Positions 10,214 through 20,031 of a DNA stretch of 27,443 nucleotides are shown here, in pieces. Positions within the stretch are counted from its first letter, which is position 1. The number at the start of each line of letters is the position of its first letter. The stretch covers positions 1-27,443 of the forward strand of contig NW_025955440.1 in the NCBI RefSeq assembly GCF_022376445.1, in the 5' to 3' direction. Below the pieces are notes generated by a model. It did no database searches, was not told the DNA's origin, and saw nothing but the letters and a program-made list of their open reading frames with translations. A program made the position numbers and the translations under genes. The DNA is from Fomitopsis serialis. Taxonomy: Eukaryota > Basidiomycota > Agaricomycetes > Polyporales > Fomitopsidaceae.

Positions 10214-11821
10214 CTACCACTCTGCCACCCGTGTCGTCGTCGGGAGTCCGGGAGCGGGCGGGTTCGAGAACTTGGTCTCGACGAAGACCTTTTCGACGCC
10301 GTTCTGACGCTTGTCAAAGGCCTCGTACAGCTCCACGAAGTCGTCGATCGGCACACGGTGCGTGATCATGCTGCGTACAGACAAACCGACACCGTCAGTA
10401 CCACACATCAACGACAAGAATAGAAGACGGAAGCCACGTACAAAGCGGGGTCAAACTTGCCGGGGATGATCCAGTCATAGAGAATCTCCTTCCAGTACTT
10501 GTGCACCGGTGCCTGGCCGTTCCCGATGAGGCGCACGCCCTTCTCCATGAGCGCGCCGATGTTGAAGTGGTTCGTGTACCCGGCATAGGCCGCGATGATG
10601 CCGCAGCTGCCGCCCTTCTTGACGGACATAATCATTTCGTTGACGATCTCCGACACGTCGGTCTCGAGCATGAGCGCCTTCTCGACCTTGTGGAGGATGC
10701 TCTTCGGCTGGTGGAACGTGCCCGCGTCGATGGCGACGTCGAGGCCGCCCGGTGCGACCTCCTGGAACCGCTTCACGACGTCCTTGTGCTCGGAGAAGTC
10801 GATCGTCTCGATGCCCAACACGTTTTTGGCGAATGCCAGACGCTCCGGGACGCGGTCAACACCAATGACGCGCTTCGCACCCTTGGCGAGTGCCCACTTG
10901 GCGACGCATTGACCAATTGGACCCAGACCCTGGACATCCAGGTCAGCGGGGACTGAGGCATTGCGCATTGCGCATCGCTGATCAACTTACCCAAACACCG
11001 ACTACATCGCCTTTAGTGACGCCAGTGTCGAACACGGCGTGGTACGACGTAGGGAGAACGTCGGAGAGGTAGAGAGCCCTCTCGTCGGAAACGCCTTCAG
11101 GAATGGGGAGTAGATTCACGTTGCCTTTTGGTACGCGGACGTATTCTGCCTGGCCGCCCGCGAAGCCACCGGTGAAGTGGGAGTAGCCAAAGAACCCGGC
11201 GTCCCGGTGGCCATACATCGCGTTCTGAAGACTGTACAAGACCGGTGAGTCATTCTCCGTCAGATGGTCATACGTCGGATGCTCACCTAGAGGGGTTGGT
11301 GCGATCGCAGAAGGAAGATAGCTTTTGCTTGCAATATTCGCAGTCGCCGCATGCGATCTGGAAAGAAGAGACGACACGCTGGCCGACTTGGAGGTTCTTC
11401 ACGTTGGGACCAATGGCGTCAACGACACCCATGAACTGTCCCGCAGTTAGCATGTACGCATATATGCGCCAATAGACTAATGCAACCAACCTCATGGCCG
11501 AGGATATCGCCCTTCTGCAGGTTGACGATCTCCCCGTTGTAGAGGTGGAGGTCTGAACCACAGATGGTGGTTCCGGTAATGCGAAGGATGACATCGTCTG
11601 GCTCGCTGATATCCGGGATAGGCGCGTCGATGAGGCGGACGTCGCGGGCACCGAACCAGGCGAGGGCCTTCATGGTGCTGCCGTCCTGGCGAACCTTGTA
11701 CTCTGGGCGAACGACAGTGGGGAAGTCGCCCATGGCCTGTGGCAGGACCATCAGCTACACGCAACGCCTGCGGTGCGCGGATGGGACGTACGCTCTGTGC
11801 TGCGTTTGATGCTGCTTGCAT
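10214..11821 (-). CDS. Zinc-dependent medium-chain dehydrogenase (formaldehyde-dehydrogenase-like), complete, six exons
   Basis: Predicted NAD(P)-dependent alcohol/aldehyde dehydrogenase. Exons: 11792..11821, 11491..11736, 11287..11435, 10991..11231, 10442..10929 and 10214..10370, total 1311 nt, 436 aa, no frame break. Catalytic zinc ligands Cys69 (TTICGSDLH) and His91 (ILGHEF) are present. The four structural-zinc cysteines follow as C121, C124, C127 and C135 (CGDCEYCKQKLSSFC). The Rossmann glycine motif is GLGPIGQ with an acidic strand end (RVIGVD). GYSHFTGGFAGGQAEYVRVP and FDPAFMITHRVPI are typical of the glutathione-independent formaldehyde-dehydrogenase-like branch. I start at 11821 because a 55-nt GTACGT...CCACAG intron joins MQAASNAAQS to AMGDFPTVVRPEY; a start at 11751 without it is the alternative. 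True substrate unknown. Confidence 0.95.
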
Positions 11822-11900
11822 GGTGGTTGAAAATAAGATTTGTAGTCGTGATGAGGGTCGTAAGTCGTGAGTTGTGTTGCCCAGACTGACAGGTGGACGG

Positions 11901-11910
11901 CCTTATATAG
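11901..11910 (-). promoter_or_regulatory. TATA box of dehydrogenase gene
   Basis: On the minus strand this reads CTATATAAGG, a near-perfect TATA box about 80-90 bases before the ATG at 11821. A TATA promoter fits an inducible gene. Confidence 0.75.
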
Positions 11911-11982
11911 CTCGCAGGGGGCTCCATGGCTGGTGAGGCGCGATGATAGCTGCATGACGTTTCTCTCTTCGTCGTCTGCCTC

Positions 11983-11990
11983 TGACGTCA
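11983..11990. promoter_or_regulatory. CRE-type palindrome TGACGTCA
   Basis: A perfect 8-bp CRE, the binding site of ATF/CREB-type bZIP factors (stress regulators in fungi), about 160 bases upstream of the dehydrogenase ATG. Seen exactly; function inferred. Confidence 0.5.
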
Positions 11991-12012
11991 CGCGCCGCCC
12001 CGCGTCGCGCCC

Positions 12013-12018
12013 CACGTG
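12013..12018. promoter_or_regulatory. CACGTG E-box
   Basis: A CACGTG core about 25 bases beyond the CRE in the dehydrogenase promoter. Six-base matches are common by chance, so only its place beside the CRE and TATA box gives it weight. Confidence 0.3.
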
Positions 12019-13590
12019 ATCGTTCCCGACGCGCACCGTCCCCTCTTGTGCTTTCTCAGCACCCCTCACCCAAACCAGCTGCAGTCTCCAACGTCGTCAC
12101 AGACTCAACAAGAGCGCGTACGGTGTATGGGTGCCGGGTAGTAATGGCGCCGACGCTTACCGGCGGGTCGACTGTAGGCCGTATATTGTCTCAGCCAGCT
12201 CATCTTTATCGCCTGACGTTCCTCCGATCTGCTCAACTTATATGCAGGCCCATTTGTGCGTCAGACGTTATGCTCAGTGACGGTCCATGGGCGGAACGCC
12301 TCGAGAGAATGGCGCAGGGCTCCGCGATGCTCGTCATTCATCGGCAGACCTGCCCGGTTCAGGACATGCACGGTCTAGAGTGCATAGGTCGGTGAATAGT
12401 TTACGGTCAGTGTTGCCTACTAATATAGACCGTTTCTACGAGCGAGTCATCCGCTCATCGATCCGTCTTAAATTTAGGACTGCATGAACGAGATGGGGTT
12501 TGGAAACGGCGGCGCTTCGAGATCTTTACTGACCTTGCACCAGGCTCAAGACCGAACACTCAATGTTACCGGCAGACCCCGGTGTCCCTGCACGACTCGT
12601 TTTTACAAGGTCCCGAGGCCCCGTGGTCATCGTGAGTTCCTATACACTCACGACGATAACTTCTACCTCTCACGCCCGTCAGGTAGCTTTGAATCCGAAC
12701 AGCCTTTGTATTCATTGAAACAAGCTCGATGATTGCAAAGCAGGGCTCATGGCTGTCCAAAGGCCAAATCTGACCGACGCACCGGTGGCGCATGCGTGTC
12801 CTGATGAACATCACGCCCGTGACCAAACTCGCACTCAGTCCCTTGAGATTCGAGTGCTGGAGATACTACAAGGTAGCGAGTAGCGATGATGACGCTCATC
12901 GCTTCAACCCGGCGGCATCGAACGCGATCCTACTATGTAGTCCTACGTCAGCCAGTGTTTCGGAATGCTTTCGCGGCTCCCAAAATGCACACCTGCCCAG
13001 GCTCCCCGCACCGGACGGGAAGTATCGCGACTTCTCCCTCGATGGCGCCTTTCAATAACTGCGACCCGTTGTTCTAACCGGCAGCATAACGACCGCAGAC
13101 GCGCACAATACGCCACCTCGCGGTAGCCACGACCGTCCAGCGTTGTCGGTTGGTCATTCCAACCTTCCTGCGTTCCCAGTGCATTCAATTTGACCTGCGT
13201 CATCATACATGCGACTGCCTCGTTGTTGCAGCACCGCCAGCACGCGTATCGCGGTCGACGATGGGCGGCGGCGACAGTGCGCCTGTGGTCTGCGTTATTC
13301 CGAGCGATAATATAACCTACGCACAGCAATGTGGATATAGCGATTACAGTGCAGAGCAGCGATACAGTAATAATTGACTGGCACAGCGTCCGACGCGGCG
13401 TCGCCCAAGTGCTCTCGATGCGGGATGCAGTCTCCTCTGAGACGTACAGACTGCAGGCTGTATGTCGTCATGTGGGGAGAGGGAGACTGTCCTGGTATAT
13501 GCAGTAATAGGCGGCTCTCTGGCGCAGAATGGCGTATCAGTGCGAGGTTATGCACAGTCAATGGATGCGGAGTGCGTACCAGAGCCGATG
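12019..13590. other. Gene-poor 1.57 kb region
   Basis: Lies between the dehydrogenase promoter and the 3' end of the small-protein gene copy 1. Open frames are short and none resembles a known family or joins into a convincing spliced gene. No repeats with transposon structure seen. Confidence 0.4.
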
Positions 13591-14062
13591 CTACGAGTCG
13601 CTCCACATGCAGAAACGCATGTCTCTCCATAACCGGTCGACGGTGATGCCGTGCACTGGTCGCCAAGAATCCGACGAGGCTTGCGACATGGTGTGTGAGC
13701 CGCTAGGGAAGAGCTGAGAGACGGTGCAGTTGACGTCTCTCCACGCCCGAGCTCTGAGGGAAGGGGCAAGACATGAGTAGGGAGAACGAGAAGAGCAGCG
13801 ACACTCACGTCACGTTCGCCACCTTCGACCGTGTCTTTAGTGCGTATTGATAGACCGACCCTGGACCTTCCATCAGCGACCATACCATATCCATCGTAGC
13901 GCGACTGACCTGCGTCCAAGACGAGCGTGATGCTCTCGCCCGGATGTAGTAAGACGATCGCGCCCGAGTTCCGGCCATAGTTGCGCAACATTGCACGGTG
14001 GCACAATCATGCGTGTCGTTGGTAAAGTCGAGCAGGACCTCATACTGGGTGCTCGCGGGCAT
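13591..14062 (-). CDS. Small unnamed protein, paralogue copy 1 (one-base frame break)
   Basis: I do not recognise the family, but it is clearly related to the gene at 20619..21025. Exons: 13910..14062, 13809..13866 and 13591..13753. Shared features are the start MP[AT]ST..YE[VI]L.DF.NDT, a middle block GA..LL..GE[SN].[TS]LVL.AG, then Y.YAL, and an exon-3 block [RK].W[RQ]D. The product looks beta-strand-rich, has no signal peptide or membrane segment, and would be 124 aa. The frame breaks near 14003-14008 just after NDTHD; one added base restores it. Then the second intron falls after coding nucleotide 212, exactly where copy 2 has its only intron. Copy 1 has an extra 43-nt intron (13867..13909, GTCAGT donor). 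The tail after exon 3's W block differs from copy 2. The start is chosen by homology. Confidence 0.72.
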
Positions 14063-14908
14063 GCTCGCAGGCGGGCGAGAGATATAGACAAAGAGGCGGT
14101 CAGAGGGTGGCGTCGGGGAGGTGCGGCGGAAGCGAGCGTGTAAGTCTCGAGAAGGAGCGTGATATGGGGGCCGATAGTCGAGCGCGAGAAGAGAGAAAGA
14201 GCGTAACGCCAGAGAGGCACAGAGATGCTTGTCCTGGTGATGACGGTCGCTTCGAGCTTCGGCGGGCCGTTCGAGAATGAAAGTTACGGCACGGCTGGGC
14301 CTTCTCGGTTCTGAATCCTCCGGCGGGTACGCCCCCTGCGTGCCGCTGTGTTCAAGCCAGCCTGCCAACGCAGCTCGGGAAGGCCTGTGCACGCCGCGGC
14401 ACACAAATGAAATTGAGTTTATAAGGTATCTGTCTCAGAGCGCAGAGACAGATGGGCCGGACCTGTTGCCACGTTGTGGGCGTGCTTATTGTGTGCACAA
14501 CAGCTGGCCGGCGCCCAGGACGCGCACAGAGAACGGAGCGAGCCCAGAACGGAGAGCTGCCTATAAGGAGGGGAAGGGGTGGACGAGCGAGCGAGCACGC
14601 ATGGGCAGCGAGGCAGCAGGGCGAGAGAGGCAGCGTCGAGCGAGGCGGCTGGGGGAAGCTGAGCTGCCAGGGAGCATCCGCAGCCACTTTCCCTGGCAGG
14701 CACCGAAACGCGTCCGTCCCGAGATTCGCGCCCGATCCCCAGATCTCAGCCACTCGCGCGTCGCGCCCATATCTGGCAGCCCGTGCTCGTTCGCCTCTCC
14801 CACCTCCCCTCCAGCTGGGGGCAGCTCATTCACGGCCATGTACGCACAGCGAAGCGTATAGCTCCTACGCCTCATGTCCTGCTTGTCTTAAAAGCGCCGC
14901 TCGACACA
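14063..14908. other. Divergent promoter region, copy 1 and F-box gene
   Basis: About 850 bases between two divergent starts. A plus-strand TATA-like CTATAAGG sits at 14561 and a minus-strand CTTATAAAC at 14417-14425, each roughly 350 bases from the respective ATG, so long leaders or upstream non-coding exons are possible. Open frames run through in both directions, but homology puts the starts at 14062 and 14909. Confidence 0.5.
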
Positions 14909-16237
14909 ATGGCCGAACCGACCTTCCTCGGGATGCCCGTGGAAGTGCGCTTGGTCATCTACGACATGTACTTGATGAAGCACCAGCGGGTCAGGCAGAA
15001 GTGTCAGCCGGCCAATGACCACCTCAAGCTTCTGCGTACTTGCAGACAGATATACGAAGAAGCACGCCCAATTTTCTGGCGATACGTGTCCCTAAGGAAC
15101 GAGCTGGAGATCAATGCGTTCATCCTCAATGCGAGCGATGCCATGGCCGCTCGCATCCTATGGGCCGACGTAGCCAACGACGGGCGCGTCTTTAAGCCGC
15201 TCGAAAGGATATCGAAACAAGAGGTGATAGTCGTCACTTCCGCATTGGCAATCCTCTCATTGCCAGACAGGAAACGACGCCATCCCCTTTATCCAACCTG
15301 CACCTCGCGCTTCGCCGCATGCCCTCGTTGCAACGGCTGCGCGTGTTTCAATGTCGCCGGGGGATCCCCACCAATATACGAGGTGAGCACCCCGCGCTCT
15401 ATATCCGCGACGCCGTTGCCAAGGAGCCGTTGTAATTTTTGTTGTCCAGGGTCCGGCAGCGGTGCACCACGCCTGGCCCTCGAGTTCGAGTTCGCCATGT
15501 ACCCGTCGGGCACAGCACCGCGTCTCTCGGCGTACGAGATCTTCATGAACGCCGAGAGCAGGGTGCAGCCTTTCCAGGTCATCGCACCGCGGTCCGTCGA
15601 GAAACTGCGCCTATCGGGGGAGGTCCGTCTACCCCCTTCCGTGGAGGCGCCGGCTCTCCGCCAGGTGACGCTCCACTCGATAACGGGCAACCATTTCGAC
15701 CGCAATAATATCGAGAGCTCCTTCCCCGGAGCTTGCCTGGAGTCCTTCTTGTACGCCCAAGGCCACCGGCTCGGCTTCGAACTCCGAAATAGGCACCTGG
15801 AGTCCGTGGTCGCTCTTTCCGGGTCGCGGCTACGCACGCTGGTGCTTCTCGGATGCAGCCGTCTATCCAGCGCGTGCATTGCGTCCTGCTTGGAGCAACT
15901 GCCCCTGCTGGAGATCTTCGCGCTGAGCCTCGTAACGGTGGACGAGTTACGGACGAACTTCCTGCTTTCCTTGCCGCTCACGGTCTCCGTTCTGAAACTT
16001 CACGTCGTGAATGCTTGGTATGCGGTACCCCTACGGGTAGAGGAGCGCGGGCTTTTGGATGCTCTTGAGAACTCTATCATGGTCCGCGAGAAGCCACCGA
16101 AACGCACGACTCTCAATTTTCGCGAACAACTACTCCTCGAAGACGGGCGAAAGGAGAGACTAATGGAGCTGGCACAGCTTCATGATATTGATTTATGCAT
16201 TAAGCCTTGGGAGAACGACTGTGAACATGCTATATAG
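14909..16237 (+). CDS. F-box-like protein with degenerate leucine-rich region, three exons
   Basis: Resembles the large fungal class that begins with an F-box-like 'LP.E.R..IY' helix: FLGMPVEVRLVIYDMYL, followed by LLRTCRQIYEEARPIFWR. Such proteins are usually substrate receptors for SCF ubiquitin ligases, which is inferred here. Exons: 14909..15223, 15271..15382 and 15450..16237, total 1215 nt, 404 aa. Intron 1 (47 nt, GTGATA...CAGACAG) and intron 2 (67 nt, GTGAGC...TTGTCCAG) are both supported because splicing recovers a Leu-rich stretch, LALRRMPSLQRLRVFQCRRG, lost in the unspliced frame. The two introns sum to 114 nt, so the unspliced frame also stays open, which makes a false longer ORF. 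The ATG at 14909 follows ACA and fits the usual short N-terminus. Confidence 0.75.
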   Translation: MAEPTFLGMPVEVRLVIYDMYLMKHQRVRQKCQPANDHLKLLRTCRQIYEEARPIFWRYVSLRNELEINAFILNASDAMAARILWADVANDGRVFKPLERISKQEVIVVTSALAILSLPDRKRRHPLYPTCTSRFAACPRCNGCACFNVAGGSPPIYEVSTPRSISATPLPRSRCNFCCPGSGSGAPRLALEFEFAMYPSGTAPRLSAYEIFMNAESRVQPFQVIAPRSVEKLRLSGEVRLPPSVEAPALRQVTLHSITGNHFDRNNIESSFPGACLESFLYAQGHRLGFELRNRHLESVVALSGSRLRTLVLLGCSRLSSACIASCLEQLPLLEIFALSLVTVDELRTNFLLSLPLTVSVLKLHVVNAWYAVPLRVEERGLLDALENSIMVREKPPKRTTLNFREQLLLEDGRKERLMELAQLHDIDLCIKPWENDCEHAI

Positions 16238-16716
16238 GTGTCAAATCGAACCGACGATTCTGTAGCGTACTCCTTATATCTCTGATAATACCTCACATTT
16301 TAATGCTGTATTTACTACTCACGGCGGACAGTTGCATTGATGTACAGTGGACACTATACTTACCTTGTATGCTACAGATCGCCAGAGGACTCGCTGCGAA
16401 TCGGATGGTCGGTCTCCCACGGAGCCATTCGATTAGCCATGTTTCAAGATTCCAGCAGAATAGATTACGACAGTGTCCGTAGGCATGTCCGTGCAGGTAC
16501 AGTAGGAAACAGGACAATGGAATAGCGAGTAACGAGTGTCTCTAGTCCGTGTCGTGGCTAATCATGGTGTGACGTTAGGGCTATCCATCAATGTCGTAAA
16601 CCGTTTCCTATTGTATGTGGTGGGTAATCAGCAACGTGCGGACCCTTAGAACATAGACGACGAACCCTGATAATATACATGCTTTGACTAGGCGAGCTGG
16701 ATACACCAGGGCGGGC
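16238..16716. other. Convergent intergenic region
   Basis: About 480 bases between the stops of the F-box gene and the four-TM protein gene. AT-richer than its neighbours, as expected for paired 3' UTRs. Nothing else seen. Confidence 0.5.
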
Positions 16717-17764
16717 TCACGAGTGGTCAGGATAGTCCCCGCCACGGCTGTAGCCTTGGGTATAACCGTCTTTCACCACCGCGGCCGAGCCAGCGTTCTG
16801 TGCGCTTGTATGGGCGTCGTGACGGTCGTCTGGCCGGTAGGACGTCTGACCGTAGTCATCGTATTCCCGGGATTGTTGAACTTTATTACCCAGGACCGTG
16901 GAAACACTGTCAATGCTCTCTGACCTGTCGTGATATCCGCGAGGAGGAGAGTCCATGGACGCGCGTGAGTCCCAGGGGTCGGCGCGGTCGGTCAGCGGGA
17001 TATCACTAGCAAGGGGTTTGGTGGGGTCGTACATGGAGTCGTACTTGTTGTGGTCACGCTCCTGACCCGCAATATAGGAGGACAGGACAAAGTAGAGGTA
17101 GACCTGGCAGAATCGTGAATAGGAGACAAGCGTGCAGGCGAGACGAAGTAGCGTACCTGCATGATGGCTAGTATAACCCACAGGCCACCCATAACACCGA
17201 CATCTACCCATGGGAAGATGTCACAAAGGGTGTTGGCCTCGTCCTGGAGGTCAGAAGCGGTGCCAAAGAACGTCGATTTACATGCTGAGACCGCATTGCT
17301 ATGCCGAGCCGCTGACAGCACGATCCAGACTACCGCGATAGAGAAGGCGGCAAGTGTCACGATGAGATGGAGTGTCGTGTACCGCCTGAACAACGTGGGT
17401 TTCTCCTAGAGCAACGAAGACGGATTGAGGCGAAGCCACGACGACTAACAATCAAACCAGCTCACATTGCGCACAGCAGCGAAACCCATAAGCTGCAAAG
17501 CAGCTCCGACATAGCATATGATGGCGAAAATCCATTTCGCTGCGGATGGTGTCGCGCCAGTAGCACCAACAACTAGATGATCAAGGACATTACGACGCCG
17601 GTCAGTGAGTCATGTCTGCCGTCTAGATCGCAACACATACTTGAAGACGTCCCTATTGAGAGGGTACCAGCTGTGATGCCGAGGGCGAACTGCTCCACCA
17701 GCGCCGTATAGATGCCCGTGTAAATGACGGGGATTGCGCAGCAGCAGTATTCTCTGGGCTTCAT
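16717..17764 (-). CDS. Four-transmembrane protein, MARVEL-like, complete
   Basis: Integral membrane protein of a type widespread in basidiomycetes; function unknown. Exons: 17641..17764, 17466..17572, 17157..17405 and 16717..17103, total 867 nt, 288 aa, no frame break, GTATGT/GTGAGC/GTACGC donors. Four hydrophobic segments: residues about 8-35, 50-73, 84-108 and 135-167. The third contains IVTLAAFSIAVVWIVLSAAR and the fourth VDVGVMGGLWVILAIMQVYL. A Cys-Cys-Cys run at residues 7-9 next to the first helix could be palmitoylated (inference). The cytosolic tail after about 170 is hydrophilic, rich in Asp, Ser, Arg and Tyr. The layout of four helices with a Cys-containing loop before helix 4 recalls MARVEL proteins, but this is resemblance only. 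Confidence 0.85.
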
Positions 17765-18125
17765 GGTGACGACCGCTTAGGCTAGTAAGTATTCAACCTG
17801 GCGACACAACCTCGGGGCGATAGAGATGCGACGGGGGTACGAGGGGAGCCTGAATAGTGAGGAAGCTCTGCTGCCCGTCCGAAGATGAGAGTATGAAGCA
17901 GAGGTGAGAACAGAAGAAAGCGCAGCGCCAGCTTCTACACAGGTGCAGAGCATGGCACACAGCACGGATCCCCACACCCCGATCGAGCAGGTGCTTCCCA
18001 CGGTGTGCGTCACCGTCGGCGGCGTGCCTAATTTGGCTCGCTTGTGGGCATGCTACCGAAGCGCGGCCTAAGTAATAGCTCGGCTCCTTCTCTCTTCGTT
18101 CTCAACCACCACCATACCTCCAACC
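17765..18125. other. Shared divergent promoter
   Basis: A 361-base region between the divergent starts of the four-TM protein and the ML-domain protein. The plus-strand leader is CT-rich before CCAACCATGGC, typical of fungal starts. No TATA box is obvious. Confidence 0.55.
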
Positions 18126-18851
18126 ATGGCTCGCCTCGGATTCTTCGTACTTGTACTCTCTGCGATTGCGTCTCTCAGTAGCGCAGTTCCCGCGGAGCAA
18201 CAAGAGGCTTTGGTCGCACCCGGCGACTGGAGCTGGAACGACTGCGGTGCGTGTTTGATATACCCACGTCGGACGGCGTACTCAACCCGAATGCTAGGTG
18301 GTCCTTCTCATTTGATTCGCATTGATGACATTGTGATCACGCCTGACCCGCCACAGAAGGGTCAGGATATGACGGTGACGGTGAAGGGGACGGCCAAGGA
18401 GCAGATCGAGGTGTGCATACCGTCATTTGTAATACCCGTTTTTAGCCAACGTCGTCGTCGTGTAGGACGGTGCATACGTCGATGTTGTAGTGAAGGTGGG
18501 GGCGATCAAGATCCTGCAGAAGGAATTCGATGTATGCGAGGAGGCGTAAGTGCACATGGGTATCATATAGACTTGCTACTGAGCTATTCGCAGGCGGAAC
18601 GCGAACGCCAGCATCCAGTGCCCGGTGCAGGAGGGCAAGCACGAGGTCACTCAGACGGTAGAGCTGCCAAAAGAGATTCCTCCTGGTACGCGTTGTGCAT
18701 TCGAATGTCCGCTCTTGCTTACCCATATCGTCCGTCAGCTCCCTTCACGGTCTCTATCCGTGGCTACACTGTGGATGACGAGGACTTGACCTGTGTCGAC
18801 ATCAAGATTGACTTCCGTCCCAAGCGCGGCCTGTTGGGCTTGAGCTGGTAG
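18126..18851 (+). CDS. Secreted ML-domain (NPC2-like) lipid-transfer protein, complete, five exons
   Basis: Predicted phosphatidylglycerol/phosphatidylinositol or sterol carrier acting in the secretory/vacuolar lumen. Exons: 18126..18246, 18298..18410, 18466..18545, 18594..18685 and 18739..18851, total 519 nt, 172 aa. Residues 1-20 form a signal peptide (ARLGFFVLVLSAIASLSSA). The ML fold signature is present: W.WNDCG near residue 40, then IDDIVITPDPPQKGQDMTVT, VDVVVKVGAIKILQKEFDVC, a Cys in SIQCPVQEG, and FTVSIRGYTVDDEDLTCVDI. Six or more cysteines are placed to form the conserved disulfides. All introns are GT-AG and the frame is intact. Spliced exactly as in fungal PG/PI-transfer proteins; ligand cannot be told from sequence. 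Confidence 0.94.
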   Translation: MARLGFFVLVLSAIASLSSAVPAEQQEALVAPGDWSWNDCGACLIYPRRTAYSTRMLGGPSHLIRIDDIVITPDPPQKGQDMTVTVKGTAKEQIEVCIPSFVIPVFSQRRRRVGRCIRRCCSEGGGDQDPAEGIRCMRGGVSAHGYHIDLLLSYSQAERERQHPVPGAGGQARGHSDGRAAKRDSSWYALCIRMSALAYPYRPSAPFTVSIRGYTVDDEDLTCVDIKIDFRPKRGLLGLSW

Positions 18852-19333
18852 ACGTTAGTGGCGTTCTTTGTCCGGCTTGCACCTGTGTAGTGACGTAAGG
18901 AGTACGACTGTTACGTTCTGATTACCCTGCTTTCGGCGTGTATATCCTCAATCTGCATATCATTTGTCGTTGAATGAACCACGAGTGCATTTTTTGACGT
19001 TTATGGTACCCCTTACGTCTCATGGAATGAGGGGAACAACTCTGCATGCAGGGTTTCATGGCGATCCTGCAATATGCATGTTGTGGGCGACTGTTTACGA
19101 TTTGTTGACAGGGGCCCTAGTCCTGTGTGCCTTGTGCGTTGACATTGTGGCACAGATTTGCATCGATGCGCAGGGCCCAGCATGTACATATGCGCCACGT
19201 TTGATTTGAACACCGCAAGGGCTTTGCATTGCTCACGACTACGCGCTATCCAACCACACGACGCTTGGTTATACTCCTCTCGCGGCCGTAGAGCGGTACG
19301 CACGCAGCCTTCACGCCATCACCACCGAGATCC
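18852..19333. other. Intergenic region, ML protein to exonuclease
   Basis: About 480 bases between two tandem genes, the first part AT-rich and T-rich as in a 3' UTR. No further gene, TATA box or structured RNA recognised. Confidence 0.5.
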
Positions 19334-20031
19334 ATGTCGGGCTCACTACGGTATCTACTCGTTCTGGACTTTGAGGCCACATGCGGCGACGATGTCAAAG
19401 GCGTCAACGAGATCATAGAGTTCCCCATCTTGGTGTACGATCTCGAGGAAGACAGAGTCCAATCCACGTTCCATGAATATGTCCGCCCTGTGGTACATCC
19501 GAAATTGACAAACTTCTGCAAGGACTTCACTGGCATCACGCAGGCTAGTATCCTCTGACTAGCAGGGCCATGGACGTTGGCTCACAACTCGATTACTGGC
19601 AGGATGTCGTGGATGTCGCGGATCCGTTCCCCGTGGTTTGGGAGCGTTTTCAAGATTTCATTCGGAGCAACGAGTCCCTCGCAGACCCAGCGTCCTTCGC
19701 TTTCCTCACATGCGGCAATTGGGACCTATGCTCCATGCTCCCCCGCCAGCTGGACCTCAGCGAAAACGGACGCGGTCTCGATGCGTCCGGTGATCTCCTC
19801 GCACCCTTCAACCGCTCCATCAACCTCAAGGACGCGTTCCGGCGGCACTACAAGCTGCGCTATCAGCTGGGCATGGCGCACATGCTGCGCCGACTGAAGC
19901 TGGAGCTCGAGGGGAGGCACCATTCCGGGATAGATGACTGCAGGAACATCCTGAGGATAGTGCAGCGGATGTTGGCGGACGGTTGGCGACCGCAGGATTC
20001 GATTTCGCTCCAGCCCGAATCCGAGTCGTGA
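19334..20031 (+). CDS. ERI1-like DEDDh 3'-5' exoribonuclease
   Basis: Predicted RNA 3' exonuclease of the ERI1/3'hExo class, acting on small RNAs, histone mRNA or 5.8S rRNA ends in other eukaryotes. Two exons: 19334..19543 and 19603..20031, 639 nt, 212 aa. All five catalytic residues are seen: Asp12 and Glu14 in LVLDFEATC, Asp111 in TCGNWDLCSMLPRQL, His177 and Asp182 in HHSGIDDCRNI. ADPFPVVWERF is a further ERI1-type motif. The 59-nt intron has a GC donor (CAG|GCTAGT): the join TGITQ|DVVDVADPF is required and a GT donor cannot give it. There is no SAP domain, so it is the short, nuclease-only form. The start is inferred from the closeness of the ATG to the first motif. Confidence 0.92.

Noticed and set aside
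10200..10232. tRNA D-arm-like GGCAGAGTGGTAGAGC on the minus strand
   Set aside because: It is the end of the dehydrogenase coding sequence (VAEW and its TAG stop), and no anticodon or T-arm follows in the proper spacing.
13805..14404. 199-codon minus-strand frame starting at 14404
   Set aside because: Homology with copy 2 places the start at 14062; the upstream part reads as a leader and the downstream part crosses a frame break and an intron.
14783..16237. Single long 484-codon open frame as the F-box protein
   Set aside because: It runs through two introns and a shifted middle segment; splicing recovers a Leu-rich conserved-looking stretch and the start moves to 14909.
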